A DNA stretch of 64,000 nucleotides from Eubacteriales bacterium (GTDB lineage Bacteria; Bacillota; Clostridia; Oscillospirales; Oscillospiraceae), in contig JAUNNH010000007.1 of NCBI GenBank assembly GCA_030531505.1, positions 1 through 64,000 on the forward strand, in the 5' to 3' direction. Under the pieces are notes generated by a model. That model was given only the letters and a program-made list of their open reading frames with translations. It ran no database searches and was not told the DNA's origin. Each line of letters opens with the position of its first letter. The stretch's first letter is position 1. The position numbers and the translations under genes are program-made. Below are positions 26,355-35,731 of the stretch, piece by piece.

Positions 26355-26672
26355 CACCGTTCGATCCTGGCACAGCAGATGGAGACATTCGAGCTGATTC
26401 TGGTTGATGACGGTTCCCCGGACCGCTGCGGAGAGATATGCGAGGAGTATGCTGCGATTGATCCGCGCATCCGGGTGATCCACAGGAAAAACGGCGGCCT
26501 CTCCGCAGCAAGGAACACGGGGATCGACGCTGCGCGTGGGGATTATCTGTCGTTTATCGATTCGGATGATTATATCCTGCCGGGTTATCTGAGCAGTCTT
26601 TATGCCCTGCTTCAGAGCGCGGAGGGATGCAAGGTCAGCCAGGTTAATCATTATGTCGTGCGCGGCAGCTGA
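26355..26672 (+). pseudogene. Fragment of a family 2 glycosyltransferase
   Basis: Carries only the middle of the GT-A fold: FELILVDDGSPDRCGEIC, IRVIHRKNGGLSAARNTGID and the metal-binding YLSFIDSDDYI. The N-terminal strand (usually SVIVPVYN) is missing and replaced by unrelated sequence, and the frame closes at 26670-26672, directly at the start of a truncated glf. Truncated at both ends, so non-functional. Upstream sequence contains no start for the family. Confidence 0.8.
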
Positions 26673-27730
26673 CGGATGCCGGGAAGCGCGTACTTGTCAT
26701 TGACAAAAGAGACCATATTGCCGGGAATATCTATACAAAACGGGTCGAGGGGATCAATGTCCACGTTTATGGAGCGCATATTTTTCACACCAACAATAAA
26801 AACGTATGGGAATACGTGAATCGTTTTGCAGACTTTAACCGCTTTCCCAATTCCCCGGTAGCCAATTATAAGGGCGAACTGTATTCTCTTCCGTTCAATA
26901 TGTACACGTTTAACAGGATGTGGGGCGTCGTGACGCCGGAGGAAGCGCAGAAGAAAATCGCAGAGCAGAGAGCCGCGGCCGGGATAACAGAGGCGAAAAA
27001 TCTGGAGGAGCAGGCAATCTCTTTAGTCGGAACCGACATCTACGAAAAGCTGATCAAAGGTTACACGCAAAAACAGTGGGGCAGACCCTGCTCGCAGCTC
27101 CCCGCCTTTATTATCAAACGACTTCCGGTGCGCTTCACCTTCGACAATAATTACTTCAACGCGTTGTATCAGGGCATCCCGACCGGCGGCTATACCAGGA
27201 TGGTCGAAAGGATGCTGGATGGTATCGAGGTTCGTCTGGGAGCGGACTATCTTTCAGACCGGGATGAATGGAAAAGGCAGGCATCCGCCCTGGTCTACAC
27301 GGGGCCCATTGATGCCTATTTCGCCTGTTCCCTCGGCCCGCTGGAATACAGAAGCGTGCGCTTTGAAACGGAAGTGTTGGACATGCCGAATTTCCAGGGA
27401 AACGCCGCGGTCAATTATACAGATGCGGAAACCCCGTGGACGAGGATAATCGAACACAAATGGTTTGAGTTCGGGAAAGATGAAGAAGGCAGGGAGCTGC
27501 CGAAGACCGTAATCAGCCGGGAGTTCAGCTCGGAATGGAAGCCCGGAGATGAACCGTTTTATCCTGTGAACGATGAGAAGAACAGCAAACTCTATGCTCA
27601 GTACAAGGCTCTCGCGGAGAAGGAACCGAATGTCTTTTTCGGCGGACGGCTCGGAGAATACAGGTATTATGATATGGATGCGGTAATCGAGGCGTCTCTG
27701 CGCATGTCGGAACAGATGCTTTCCCGATAG
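26669..27730 (+). pseudogene. glf: UDP-galactopyranose mutase, N-terminally truncated
   Basis: Would interconvert UDP-galactopyranose and UDP-galactofuranose. The frame is open from LTDAGKRVLVIDKRDHIAGN onward and continues to a normal C-terminus, with YSLPFNMYTFNRMW, YTQKQWGRPC and LGEYRYYDMD all present (about 353 residues). The first 20 or so residues, including the FAD-binding GxGxxG turn, are lost at the junction with the GT2 fragment. A GTG at 26816 could start a shorter ORF, but without the FAD motif it should be inactive. Confidence 0.82.
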
Positions 27731-27872
27731 CTTTTTTTCGAGATCGTTCGACTTTTGTATTCTCTGTGCCGGCAAGCCTGCGCCGTACATAAAGCGCTTC
27801 CTGCGAAAAAAGGAAAACCAAAAAAACCAGAGGCTATGTGTTTTTTGTACACCTTTTCCGCCAGCATGACTA

Positions 27873-27904
27873 TTGCATTAGTTCGCTGATTATGCTAATA
27901 TAAT
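27873..27904 (+). promoter_or_regulatory. Probable promoter of the polysaccharide operon
   Basis: TTGCAT (27873-27878), 17 bp, TAATAT (27896-27901), overlapping a TATAAT at 27899-27904. The preceding 140 bp after glf contain no gene. Transcription would produce a leader of about 180 nt. Confidence 0.55.
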
Positions 27905-27972
27905 ATGAAAAATAATTAGTAGAGCTAAATATACGCATCAAGATTTCCATTTATTTCCATTTTCGGCTTTTG

Positions 27973-28030
27973 CGGTATGGATAAAGACGCCTTTCTTCAC
28001 ACGGTGATGAACGTGTACCTTTATCCGCCG
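27973..28030 (+). promoter_or_regulatory. Leader RNA hairpin upstream of the island operon
   Basis: GGATAAAG (27979-27986) pairs with CTTTATCC (28019-28026); a CGG/CCG extension lies outside after a small internal loop, and ACACG/CGTGT (27999-28003 with 28012-28016) forms an inner stem. It lies between the promoter and a terminator, the place where antitermination factors such as LoaP bind RNA. The regulatory role is inference. Confidence 0.5.
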
Positions 28031-28036
28031 ATTTGT

Positions 28037-28079
28037 AAAACGCCGAACCTGAATAGATTTTTGGGTTCGGCGTTTTTTT
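28037..28079 (+). terminator. Intrinsic terminator inside the leader of the polysaccharide operon
   Basis: 13-bp stem (28037-28049 with 28064-28076) and T7. It ends 9 nt before the first start codon of the operon, so transcription must read through it to express the cluster. Confidence 0.9.
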
Positions 28080-28087
28080 GAGGAAAA

Positions 28088-28708
28088 TTGCAGAAAGAGC
28101 AAGCAAAAAAAGTTTTTGGCTATATTCGTTTAACGGTTAAAGAGCAAAATGAGACTTCGTATCTGGCGAATCTGTTGGAAGCCGGCGTACCGAAGAATCA
28201 CATTTATATTGAAAAAATATTCAGCGCAAATTCGGAATGCCCTTCTTTCAAGCGGATGATCAAAAAGCTTGATTCCGGAGACATGGTCTTTGTCGTCAAG
28301 CTGGATCATCTTGGAAAAGACTGTGAGGAAGTCAGGAAACACTGGGAGATCATTACCAAAGATTGCAATTGTGATTTAGCTGTTCTGGATACCCCGGTTC
28401 TGGATACACGTCTCGGAGAAAATATCAAAGATGTTGTGCTTCAGACCTTCGAGGCGTTCGCGAGAATCAAGCGAAACTATGCACACCAGAGACAGGCCGA
28501 AGGGATCGCGGTTGCGAAAGTGAACGATGTGATGTTTGGCCAGCGGTCTCTGCCGATCCCTGAGGATTATGCGGCTATTGCAGGCATGTACAGCAACAAT
28601 ATCATTTCTGCACGTGAGGCGGCCAGACGCCTGAATGTTGCGACGAATACGTTTCTCAAATGGTATCGAAGCGGAAACAGCCCGGAACAGAACTCAATGG
28701 CGAAATAG
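28088..28708 (+). CDS. Serine-recombinase-like protein lacking catalytic residues, with C-terminal HTH
   Basis: 206 residues aligned to the resolvase/invertase fold. The active-site segment reads GYIRLTVKEQ: Arg14 is kept, but Thr16 replaces the nucleophilic Ser. The second catalytic segment reads LDHLGKD (residues 72-78), where active enzymes have LDRLGRD, so both arginines are replaced by His74 and Lys77. The long helix (FEAFARIKRNYAHQRQAEGI) and a C-terminal helix-turn-helix (residues 172-194, ISAREAARRLNVATNTFLKW) are intact. Start is TTG with GAGG 4 nt upstream. As first gene after the leader terminator, it is probably a DNA-binding regulator rather than a recombinase. Confidence 0.8.
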   Translation: MQKEQAKKVFGYIRLTVKEQNETSYLANLLEAGVPKNHIYIEKIFSANSECPSFKRMIKKLDSGDMVFVVKLDHLGKDCEEVRKHWEIITKDCNCDLAVLDTPVLDTRLGENIKDVVLQTFEAFARIKRNYAHQRQAEGIAVAKVNDVMFGQRSLPIPEDYAAIAGMYSNNIISAREAARRLNVATNTFLKWYRSGNSPEQNSMAK

Positions 28709-28779
28709 TAGTCAGAACGAAGAGTATTCCGCTCGAATACGATCAGTATTGAGCTTACCTACAAGATAAACAGAAAACT

Positions 28780-29691
28780 ATGAATGAAAAAACATCGCAG
28801 AATGTTCTCCGCGTATCAGTTGTTATTCCGACATTGAACGCAGGCGGAGAACTGGACAGCCTTTTATCCGCGCTGAGTGAGCAGCATTATCCGATCGAAG
28901 AAATTCTGATCGTGGATTCTTCTTCCGAAGATAAAACAGCAGACATTTGCAGACGTTTTGAAAAGGCGCGAATGATCTCTATACCGAGAGAAGATTTTGA
29001 CCATGGCCGGACACGAGACTTGGCCATGCGCTCCTGCCGTGGAGATATTGTTGTGTTCCTGACACAGGACGCAATCCCGGCAGACGGTTCATTCCTTGAA
29101 AAGCTGATAGCGCCCTTAACTGATCCCACTTTGGCAATCAGTGTGGGGCGACAGCTTCCCAGAAAAGATGCGACAAAAGCTGAAGCCTTCGTGCGAGACT
29201 TCAATTATCCTCCCGCCAGCTTTGTCCGGTCAAAGGAGGATATTCCGCGTCTTGGAATCAAAGCCTTTTTTTGTTCAGATTCCTGTGCGGCATACAGGAA
29301 AGATATCTATTTGAAGCTCGGTGGGTTTGAGTATCCGATTAAGACGAATGAGGACATGTTCTATGCCGCAAAGGTCCTGCAAAGCGGATATCGAATTGCC
29401 TACACAGCGGAGGCAATGGTCTATCATTCGCATAATTTCACCCTTCGACAGCAATACAGAAGAAACTACATACAAGGCTATGAGATCGAACGGCACCGCG
29501 ATTTGCTGGGCGGTGCCTCGTTGGATACGGAAGGACTGAAACTTGTACGGTCAGTTTCCGGGAAACTGCTCAAAGAAGGGGCAGTCGGTTCTTTCCTGCT
29601 CTTCGGGCTGGATTGCTGCGCCCGATGGCTTGGAAACAGAAACGGAAAAGCAGCATATCGCAGGGAAGCTCGACATGTTGGAGACAAATAA
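28780..29691 (+). CDS. Family 2 glycosyltransferase, rhamnosyltransferase-like
   Basis: 303 residues. N-terminal SVVIPTLNAGGELDSLLSAL, the Asp in ILIVDSSSEDKT, and a later LTQDAIP segment replacing the usual DxD. The FDHGRTRDLAM motif is characteristic of rhamnosyltransferase-type GT2 proteins. The C-terminal part has the acceptor-side segment KTNEDMFYAAKVLQSG. Predicted to add a sugar to the polyprenyl-linked repeat on the cytoplasmic face. Its end overlaps the next gene by 17 nt. Confidence 0.87.
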   Translation: MNEKTSQNVLRVSVVIPTLNAGGELDSLLSALSEQHYPIEEILIVDSSSEDKTADICRRFEKARMISIPREDFDHGRTRDLAMRSCRGDIVVFLTQDAIPADGSFLEKLIAPLTDPTLAISVGRQLPRKDATKAEAFVRDFNYPPASFVRSKEDIPRLGIKAFFCSDSCAAYRKDIYLKLGGFEYPIKTNEDMFYAAKVLQSGYRIAYTAEAMVYHSHNFTLRQQYRRNYIQGYEIERHRDLLGGASLDTEGLKLVRSVSGKLLKEGAVGSFLLFGLDCCARWLGNRNGKAAYRREARHVGDK

Positions 29692-30604
29692 GATTGCAGT
29701 TTTAATGGCGACGTATAACGGTGAGAAATATGTCGCCGAGCAGATCGACTCCCTTCTCGCGCAAACAGAAAAGAGCTGGGAACTGTTCATACACGATGAC
29801 GGGTCAACAGATCACACGGCTGATGTCCTGAAGAAATGCCGGGAACAGAATCCGGATCAGATCCATATTCTGAGCGGACCAGCCTGCAACGGAGCAAAAG
29901 ACAACTTTTTCTTTCTGATGAGGCAGGTAAAGGCCCCGTATGTGTTGTTTTGCGATCAGGATGATGTTTGGCTGCCCGAAAAGATCGAGCTGGAATTCCG
30001 GAGAATAAAAGAACTGGAGGCACAGTTCGGCACAGACACGCCGATACTGGTGTTTTCCGATCTTTCTGTCGTAGACAGCAAGCTGAATCTCATCGCCGAA
30101 AAGATGAGTGTTTACCAGAAGCTCGATCCGGGACATATCAAGCTAAAAGATCTTATGATCCAAAACGTGATCACCGGCTGCACGGTGATGATGAACCGGG
30201 CTCTTGCAGAGAAGGCGCTTCAGGTTCAGGCGACAGACTCAATCATCATGCATGACTGGTGGTGCGCGCTGGCCGCGGCCTGCTTCGGAAAAATCTCTTA
30301 TGTTGACAGGCCACTGGTCCTGTATCGGCAACACGGGGAAAACTCTGTCGGCGCTAAAGATATTAGCAGCCTGAAATACTTGACAGCAAGACTCAAAAAA
30401 CGGCAAGACATTAAGAATTCCCTGACAGCGACACAAAGACAGACAGAGTTCTTTGTAAATACATACAATATTTCCGACCCGGCACTTTGTGCTTACGGGC
30501 GCCTCGGCGCGAGAAACAAAGTCAGGCGCCTTTGGTTCTACGCGAAAAATCACATCCGCAAAAGCGGCTGGCAGAGAAATCTGGGCCTGCTGATCTGGGG
30601 GTAA
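29675..30604 (+). CDS. Family 2 glycosyltransferase (RgpB/RfbF-like rhamnosyltransferase)
   Basis: 309 residues. [21 protein letters not shown] is the nucleotide-sugar entry, [10 protein letters not shown] and the metal site FCDQDDVW are as in RgpB-type rhamnosyltransferases, and [14 protein letters not shown] with a following [10 protein letters not shown] matches the C-terminal conserved block. The start is the ATG at 29675 because homology begins there. With rmlACBD immediately downstream, transfer of L-rhamnose from dTDP-rhamnose is the likely reaction. Confidence 0.9.
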   Translation: MLETNKIAVLMATYNGEKYVAEQIDSLLAQTEKSWELFIHDDGSTDHTADVLKKCREQNPDQIHILSGPACNGAKDNFFFLMRQVKAPYVLFCDQDDVWLPEKIELEFRRIKELEAQFGTDTPILVFSDLSVVDSKLNLIAEKMSVYQKLDPGHIKLKDLMIQNVITGCTVMMNRALAEKALQVQATDSIIMHDWWCALAAACFGKISYVDRPLVLYRQHGENSVGAKDISSLKYLTARLKKRQDIKNSLTATQRQTEFFVNTYNISDPALCAYGRLGARNKVRRLWFYAKNHIRKSGWQRNLGLLIWG

Positions 30605-30615
30605 AGGAGACAGAT

Positions 30616-31503
30616 ATGAAAGGAATCGTATTGGCCGGAGGCAGCGGAACGAGACTGTATCCGCTGACAATGGTAACAAGCAAACAGCTTTTGCCTGTTT
30701 ACGACAAACCCATGGTCTATTACCCGATCTCAACGCTGATGCTGGCAGGGATCCGGGACATTCTCATTATCTCAACACCGACCGATCTTCCAAACTTTGA
30801 AAAGCTGTTGGGGGATGGAAGCCATTATGGAATTCATCTGAGCTACAAAGAGCAGCCCTCACCGGACGGTCTTGCGCAGGCATTTACGCTGGGCGAAGAA
30901 TTCATCGGCGGCGAACCGTGTGCCATGGTACTGGGAGACAACATCTTCTACGGAAACGGATTCGGGCGAGTCCTGCGTGAAGCCGTACAAAACGCCGAGA
31001 ACGGCCGGGCAACCATATTCGGGTACTACGTCACGGATCCGGAACGCTTTGGAATCGTGGAATTTGATGATAACGGCAAGGTGCTCTCCGTGGAGGAAAA
31101 GCCGAAACAGCCGAAGAGCAATTACTGCATTACCGGCCTGTATTTTTACCCCGCGGGAGTCAGCGGCATGGCGCATCAGGTCAAGCCCTCCGCCCGAGGC
31201 GAGCTGGAGATAACCACGCTCAACGATATGTACCTGCAGAAAGAGCTGCTGGATGTGCAGCTTCTCGGCCGCGGCTTTGCGTGGCTTGACACCGGCACAA
31301 TGGATTCTCTGCTGGATGCGGCGGATTTTGTGCGCACAATCGAGACACGGCAGAGCAGCCAGATTTCAGCCCTGGAAGAGATCGCCTACCGAAACGGATG
31401 GATCGACAGGGATGCGCTGCTGGAATCAGTCCGACGCTATGGAAAATCTACCTATGGACAGCACCTCAAAAACGTTGCGGAGGGGAAAATAAAATATCGA
31501 TGA
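30616..31503 (+). CDS. rmlA: Glucose-1-phosphate thymidylyltransferase RmlA
   Basis: Forms dTDP-glucose, shared precursor for dTDP-rhamnose and the FdtA/FdtB amino sugar. 295 residues. The nucleotidyltransferase signature [16 protein letters not shown] starts at residue 3, followed by [15 protein letters not shown] and GDNIFYG. AAAGGAGA precedes the ATG. Its stop overlaps the rmlC start (ATGA). Confidence 0.96.
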   Translation: MKGIVLAGGSGTRLYPLTMVTSKQLLPVYDKPMVYYPISTLMLAGIRDILIISTPTDLPNFEKLLGDGSHYGIHLSYKEQPSPDGLAQAFTLGEEFIGGEPCAMVLGDNIFYGNGFGRVLREAVQNAENGRATIFGYYVTDPERFGIVEFDDNGKVLSVEEKPKQPKSNYCITGLYFYPAGVSGMAHQVKPSARGELEITTLNDMYLQKELLDVQLLGRGFAWLDTGTMDSLLDAADFVRTIETRQSSQISALEEIAYRNGWIDRDALLESVRRYGKSTYGQHLKNVAEGKIKYR

Positions 31504-32057
31504 CAGCAGGAAACTTCATTTTTACAGAGACTGCAATCAAAGACGTCTATATTGTAGAACAAAAGTGCTTTGGAGATAATCGCGGATATTTCATGGAGAC
31601 ATACAACCAGACGTCTTTTGAAGCTGCGGGGTTTCACTACATTTTTGTTCAGGACAATCAGTCCAGTTCCCGCAAGGGAGTCTTGCGCGGCCTTCATTTT
31701 CAGAAGACATTTCCGCAGGCAAAACTCGTCCGTGTCCTGAAGGGCGAGGTATACGATGTAGCAGTTGATTTGCGCAGGGACAGTTATACCTACGGGAAAT
31801 GGACAGGCATTCTGCTGTCTGGGGAGATCAATCGACAGATCCTGATCCCGCGCGGATTCGCGCACGGCTTTGTGGTTGTCAGTGAGTATGCGGAATTTGC
31901 ATACAAATGTGACGACTTTTATCATCCGGAGGATGAGGGCGGCATCGCATGGGATGATCCGGATATTGGAATCGAGTGGCCCGAGGTCGGTGAGATCATC
32001 CTCAGTGAAAAGGACAAGCATCACCCGACCCTGAAAGAATCCGGAATCTTTTTTTGA
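31500..32057 (+). CDS. rmlC: dTDP-4-dehydrorhamnose 3,5-epimerase RmlC
   Basis: 185-residue cupin epimerase of the dTDP-L-rhamnose route. Motifs: [29 protein letters not shown] (catalytic His in LRGLHFQ), [11 protein letters not shown] and the Tyr-containing [17 protein letters not shown]. Start selected by the 4-nt overlap with rmlA; upstream in-frame codons lie inside rmlA. Confidence 0.95.
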   Translation: MTAGNFIFTETAIKDVYIVEQKCFGDNRGYFMETYNQTSFEAAGFHYIFVQDNQSSSRKGVLRGLHFQKTFPQAKLVRVLKGEVYDVAVDLRRDSYTYGKWTGILLSGEINRQILIPRGFAHGFVVVSEYAEFAYKCDDFYHPEDEGGIAWDDPDIGIEWPEVGEIILSEKDKHHPTLKESGIFF

Positions 32058-32069
32058 GGAGTCTGCATC

Positions 32070-33089
32070 ATGACCATCATTGTAACAGGCGGCGCCGGCT
32101 TTATCGGCAGCAACTTCATATTCTACGAACTGGACAGACACCCCGAGGATCGAATCGTGTGTCTGGATAAACTGACCTACGCGGGCAATCTGTCCACGCT
32201 GAAGTCCGTGATGGACAAGCCGAACTTTCGTTTTGTCAAGGACGATATCTGTGACCGCGAGGCGGTCTATACCCTCTTTGAAGAGGAGCACCCCGATGTG
32301 GTGGTGAACTTCGCCGCCGAGAGCCATGTGGACCGTAGCATTGAAAATCCGAGCATCTTTCTGCAGACGAATATCATCGGCACCTCTGTCCTGATGGACG
32401 CCTGCCGGAAGTACGGAATCGGCCGCTATCATCAGGTGTCCACGGACGAAGTCTACGGCGATCTGCCCCTGGACCGGCCTGATTTGTTTTTTACGGAGAC
32501 CACGCCTATTCACACCAGCTCCCCTTATTCCAGCTCCAAGGCGGGCGCCGATCTGCTGGTACAGGCATATCACCGCACCTACGGCCTGCCTGTGACGATC
32601 TCCCGCTGCTCCAACAACTACGGCCCCTATCACTTCCCGGAGAAGCTGATCCCGCTGATGATCGCAAACTGCCTGAACGACAAGCCGCTGCCGGTTTACG
32701 GTCAGGGCCTGAATGTACGTGACTGGCTGTATGTGGAGGATCACTGCAAGGCTATCGACCTCATCATCCGCAAGGGCCATGAGGGCGAAGTCTACAACGT
32801 GGGCGGACACAATGAGATGCGCAACATTGACATCGTCAAGCTCATCTGCCATGAACTCGGTAAACCGGAAAGTCTCATCACCTATGTGGCCGACAGAAAG
32901 GGCCATGACATGCGCTACGCCATCGATCCCACCAAGATCCACAACGAGCTGGGCTGGCTGCCGGATACGAAGTTTGAGGACGGCATCAAAAAAACGATCC
33001 GCTGGTATCTGGACAACAAACCCTGGTGGGAGGAGATCATCTCCGGTGAGTACCAGAACTACTACGAAAAAATGTATGGAAACCGGTAA
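32070..33089 (+). CDS. rmlB: dTDP-glucose 4,6-dehydratase RmlB
   Basis: 339-residue extended SDR. GGAGFIGSNF (NAD site), the catalytic YSSSKAGADLL with Tyr/Lys, SRCSNNYGPYHFPEKLIP and VYGQGLNVRDWLYVEDH are all canonical. Its product dTDP-4-keto-6-deoxyglucose is the branch point to rhamnose (RmlC/D) and to 3-amino sugars (FdtA/B). This gene is more GC-rich than its neighbours. It overlaps rmlD by 14 nt. Confidence 0.96.
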   Translation: MTIIVTGGAGFIGSNFIFYELDRHPEDRIVCLDKLTYAGNLSTLKSVMDKPNFRFVKDDICDREAVYTLFEEEHPDVVVNFAAESHVDRSIENPSIFLQTNIIGTSVLMDACRKYGIGRYHQVSTDEVYGDLPLDRPDLFFTETTPIHTSSPYSSSKAGADLLVQAYHRTYGLPVTISRCSNNYGPYHFPEKLIPLMIANCLNDKPLPVYGQGLNVRDWLYVEDHCKAIDLIIRKGHEGEVYNVGGHNEMRNIDIVKLICHELGKPESLITYVADRKGHDMRYAIDPTKIHNELGWLPDTKFEDGIKKTIRWYLDNKPWWEEIISGEYQNYYEKMYGNR

Positions 33090-34002
33090 GATAAACATCT
33101 TTGTCACAGGGGTTAACGGACAGCTTGGTTACGATGTGGCGAGGGAACTATTAAAAAGAGGACATTTCGTGACAGGCAGCGGTTCTTCAGCCGCATATAG
33201 AGGAATTGCGGAATATACGGGAAACTATGTCACTGTGGACATCACAGATCCCACACAGGTCTGCGACACTCTATATCGGGTTCGACCGGATGCGGTAGTC
33301 CACTGTGCCGCATGGACAAATGTGGACGGAGCAGAAGAAAAGGAAAACATTCCCAAGGTCTATGCGGTCAACGAAGATGGGACACGTAATATCGCTGAGG
33401 CATGTCGGGAGCTTGGCTGCAAGATGCTGTATGTCAGCACAGACTACGTCTTTGACGGACAGGGAACAGAGCCGTGGGATCCGGACTGCAAGAACTTTGC
33501 GCCGCTCAATGAATACGGGAAGTCCAAATTAAAGGGTGAACTGGCGGTCGCAAATGTGTTGGAAAAATACTTCATTGTCCGCACGGCATGGGTGTTTGGG
33601 CTTAACGGAAAGAACTTTGTGAAAACGATGCTGCGGCTTGGCCAAGCACATGACACGCTGCGGGTAGTGAACGATCAAATCGGTACACCGACCTACACCT
33701 GTGATCTTGCACGCTTGATATCAGATATGATTGAGACGGACAAGTACGGATTTTACCATGCGACAAATGAAGGCGGCTATATTTCCTGGTACGACTTTGC
33801 CTGTGAAATCTTCCGTCAGGCGGGGATGAATACCAGGGTAATCCCTGTGACGACAGCGGAGTACGGTCAAACCAGGGCTGTGCGCCCGCTTAACAGTCGA
33901 CTGGGAAAAAGCAAACTGGAAGAGTACGGATTTGATGCTCTTCCTGACTGGACAGATGCGCTGCATAGGTATCTTGTCTGTATGAAAGAGACTGCGTTAT
34001 GA
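33076..34002 (+). CDS. rmlD: dTDP-4-dehydrorhamnose reductase RmlD
   Basis: 308 residues, last step of dTDP-L-rhamnose synthesis. NADPH site FVTGVNGQLGYDVAREL, then WTNVDGAE, STDYVFDG and the catalytic YGKSKLKGE. The start at 33076 lies inside the end of rmlB, where the reductase homology begins. Its stop overlaps the following glycosyltransferase by 4 nt. Confidence 0.95.
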   Translation: METGKINIFVTGVNGQLGYDVARELLKRGHFVTGSGSSAAYRGIAEYTGNYVTVDITDPTQVCDTLYRVRPDAVVHCAAWTNVDGAEEKENIPKVYAVNEDGTRNIAEACRELGCKMLYVSTDYVFDGQGTEPWDPDCKNFAPLNEYGKSKLKGELAVANVLEKYFIVRTAWVFGLNGKNFVKTMLRLGQAHDTLRVVNDQIGTPTYTCDLARLISDMIETDKYGFYHATNEGGYISWYDFACEIFRQAGMNTRVIPVTTAEYGQTRAVRPLNSRLGKSKLEEYGFDALPDWTDALHRYLVCMKETAL

Positions 34003-34964
34003 CAGACAAACCGCTGGTCACTCTTTTAATACCGGTATACAACAGCCCGGATCTTTTTTGCGCACTGGAATCGGTACGAAAGCAAACCTATCGGCCGCTC
34101 CAATTTATCTTGATTAACGACTGCTCGTTGAACTTTGATGAGCAGCGTGTGCGTACGTATTTTGCCGCACCGGAAAAGGATTTCACGTTTCTCCTGCTGC
34201 AAAACGAAAAAAACCTCGGTACTGTCCGTTCACTCAATCGCGGTCTGGCACTGGCAGACGGAAAATATATTTTCAATCTGGCTTCTGACGATGCTTTCTT
34301 CGATGAAAATGTACTGGCGGACTGGGTCGCTGCGTTTGAGCAAACGGATTTTGACTTGCTGACGGCGCGCAGGGCTGTTTATGACAGGAGCCTTGAGAAA
34401 GTGCTCACCGTCCTTCCGACGGAGAAAGCAATAACCCGGATAAAGAGTGCTTCCGGACAGGAACTGTTTGAGTATCTTGCCAAGGAAAACCAGGTTTCCG
34501 GCGCGTGCACTGCATGGCGGGCAGAATCTCTTCGAGGACTGGGCCTCTTTGATGAACACTATCGTTTGATCGAGGATTATCCAGCTTATCTCAAACTGCT
34601 GCGCGAGGGCGGCAAGATCGGCTTTTTTGACCGGATCGTAGTCCGCTATCGCAGCGGCGGTGGAAGCGCGGAAGGTCAGAGCGTATCAGAGGATTTTGCG
34701 CACGACTTCATTGAGATTTTTCAGAGGGAAATCATACCTTATGTAAAAAAACCGCTGCTTGCAAAAGCGCGTATTGCCCGCTGGAAAAAAAGTGTCCGCT
34801 TTGACCGTTGGTATAACCGTGAACGGGAAAAGAGCGCAAATTCGAAGAGCAAGCTGTGCGCACTGCGGATAATGTATGGCGCCTATCACCCGACAAGAAG
34901 CGCACGTACAATACTGTCATCCATCCAACGCCTGAATAAGCATAAGCCCAAACTTGAAGACTAA
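33999..34964 (+). CDS. Family 2 glycosyltransferase (paralogue A of the DFxxE-type set)
   Basis: 321 residues. VTLLIPVYNSPDLFCALESV, ILINDCSLNFDEQRV and FNLASDDAFFDENVL give the GT-A fold, with Asp-Asp as metal ligands. The acceptor side shows SGACTAWRAESLRGLGLFDE and LIEDYPAYLKLL. It shares the unusual D[DC]xSxxF spacing and the ASDDAxFD motif with the proteins at 38935 and 41617, suggesting local gene duplication, but lacks their C-terminal membrane pair. Donor unknown. Confidence 0.86.
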   Translation: MTDKPLVTLLIPVYNSPDLFCALESVRKQTYRPLQFILINDCSLNFDEQRVRTYFAAPEKDFTFLLLQNEKNLGTVRSLNRGLALADGKYIFNLASDDAFFDENVLADWVAAFEQTDFDLLTARRAVYDRSLEKVLTVLPTEKAITRIKSASGQELFEYLAKENQVSGACTAWRAESLRGLGLFDEHYRLIEDYPAYLKLLREGGKIGFFDRIVVRYRSGGGSAEGQSVSEDFAHDFIEIFQREIIPYVKKPLLAKARIARWKKSVRFDRWYNREREKSANSKSKLCALRIMYGAYHPTRSARTILSSIQRLNKHKPKLED

Positions 34965-34973
34965 AGGAGAGTA

Positions 34974-35169
34974 ATTAAGGCAAATCCCGCCGTTATTGGA
35001 AAAAATGTGATCATAGGTGACAATGTTGTTTTTGGGAAAAATGTTGTTATCCAGCACAATTGCATCATCGAAAACAATGTTACGATCGGGGACGATTGTT
35101 TTATTGACAGCAATTCGATTATTCGCAGCAATGTAATGATTGGTGCCCGGAGCAACATCGGAAGCAATT
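34974..35169 (+). pseudogene. Left-handed beta-helix acetyltransferase, 5' fragment (FdtC-like)
   Basis: About 65 residues of hexapeptide repeat (PAVIGKNVIIGDNVVFGKNV, then IENNVTIGDDCFIDSNSII) in frame from an ATT or GTG start behind AAAGGAG (34964-34969). The gene then runs into thiolase sequence and its frame closes at 35192. Position next to fdtA/fdtB suggests it was the dTDP-3-amino sugar N-acetyltransferase FdtC. The C-terminal trimer and active-site coils are gone. Confidence 0.75.
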
Positions 35170-35667
35170 GCCAAGCTGAAGCCGGCATTTAAGCCGGACG
35201 GTATTGTCACTGCCGGAAACAGCTCCGGGCTGAACGACGGTGCGGCGGCGGTAGTGCTCGTCTCCGAGGAAAAAATGAAAGAGCTCGGCCTGCATCCGCA
35301 GGCGGAATGGCTCGGCGGATGCCTGGGCGGTGTCGACCCGTCAATTATGGGCATAGGTCCTGTTGCCTCAACAAGAAAGTTGATGGAGAAACTGCATATC
35401 GGCATGGATGATATCGACCTCGTGGAAGCCAACGAGGCATTTGCCGCACAGGCGATCGCAGTCGGGCGCGAGCTGAATATCCCCGAGGAAAAATTGAATG
35501 TTAATGGCGGCGCAATCGCATTGGGGCATCCCATCGGTGCTTCGGGTTGCCGCATTCTTGTGACTCTGATCCATGCGATGAAGCAACAAAAAGCCGGTAC
35601 CGGCCTTGCGACCCTCTGCATCGGCGGTGGCATGGGATGCAGCACGATCATTAAAACATGCGAGTGA
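35150..35667 (+). pseudogene. Acetyl-CoA acetyltransferase (thiolase), C-terminal fragment
   Basis: In a different frame from the preceding fragment. Begins at [19 protein letters not shown] and keeps [34 protein letters not shown], the His motif [15 protein letters not shown] and the Cys motif GGGMGCSTI. The N-terminal half with the acyl-binding Cys is absent, so it cannot be an active thiolase. Out of place in a polysaccharide cluster; a relic of rearrangement. Confidence 0.85.
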
Positions 35668-35731
35668 AGCTTTGAGGGACAGAGTGAAACCGAGTACGAT
35701 ACTGAAATAAAAGAAAGAAGCTAAAACAGAG

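Noticed and set aside
35000..35140. Short periodic repeats that look like a small CRISPR or tandem repeat
   Set aside because: The period is 18 bp and encodes hexapeptide repeats of a left-handed beta-helix acetyltransferase.
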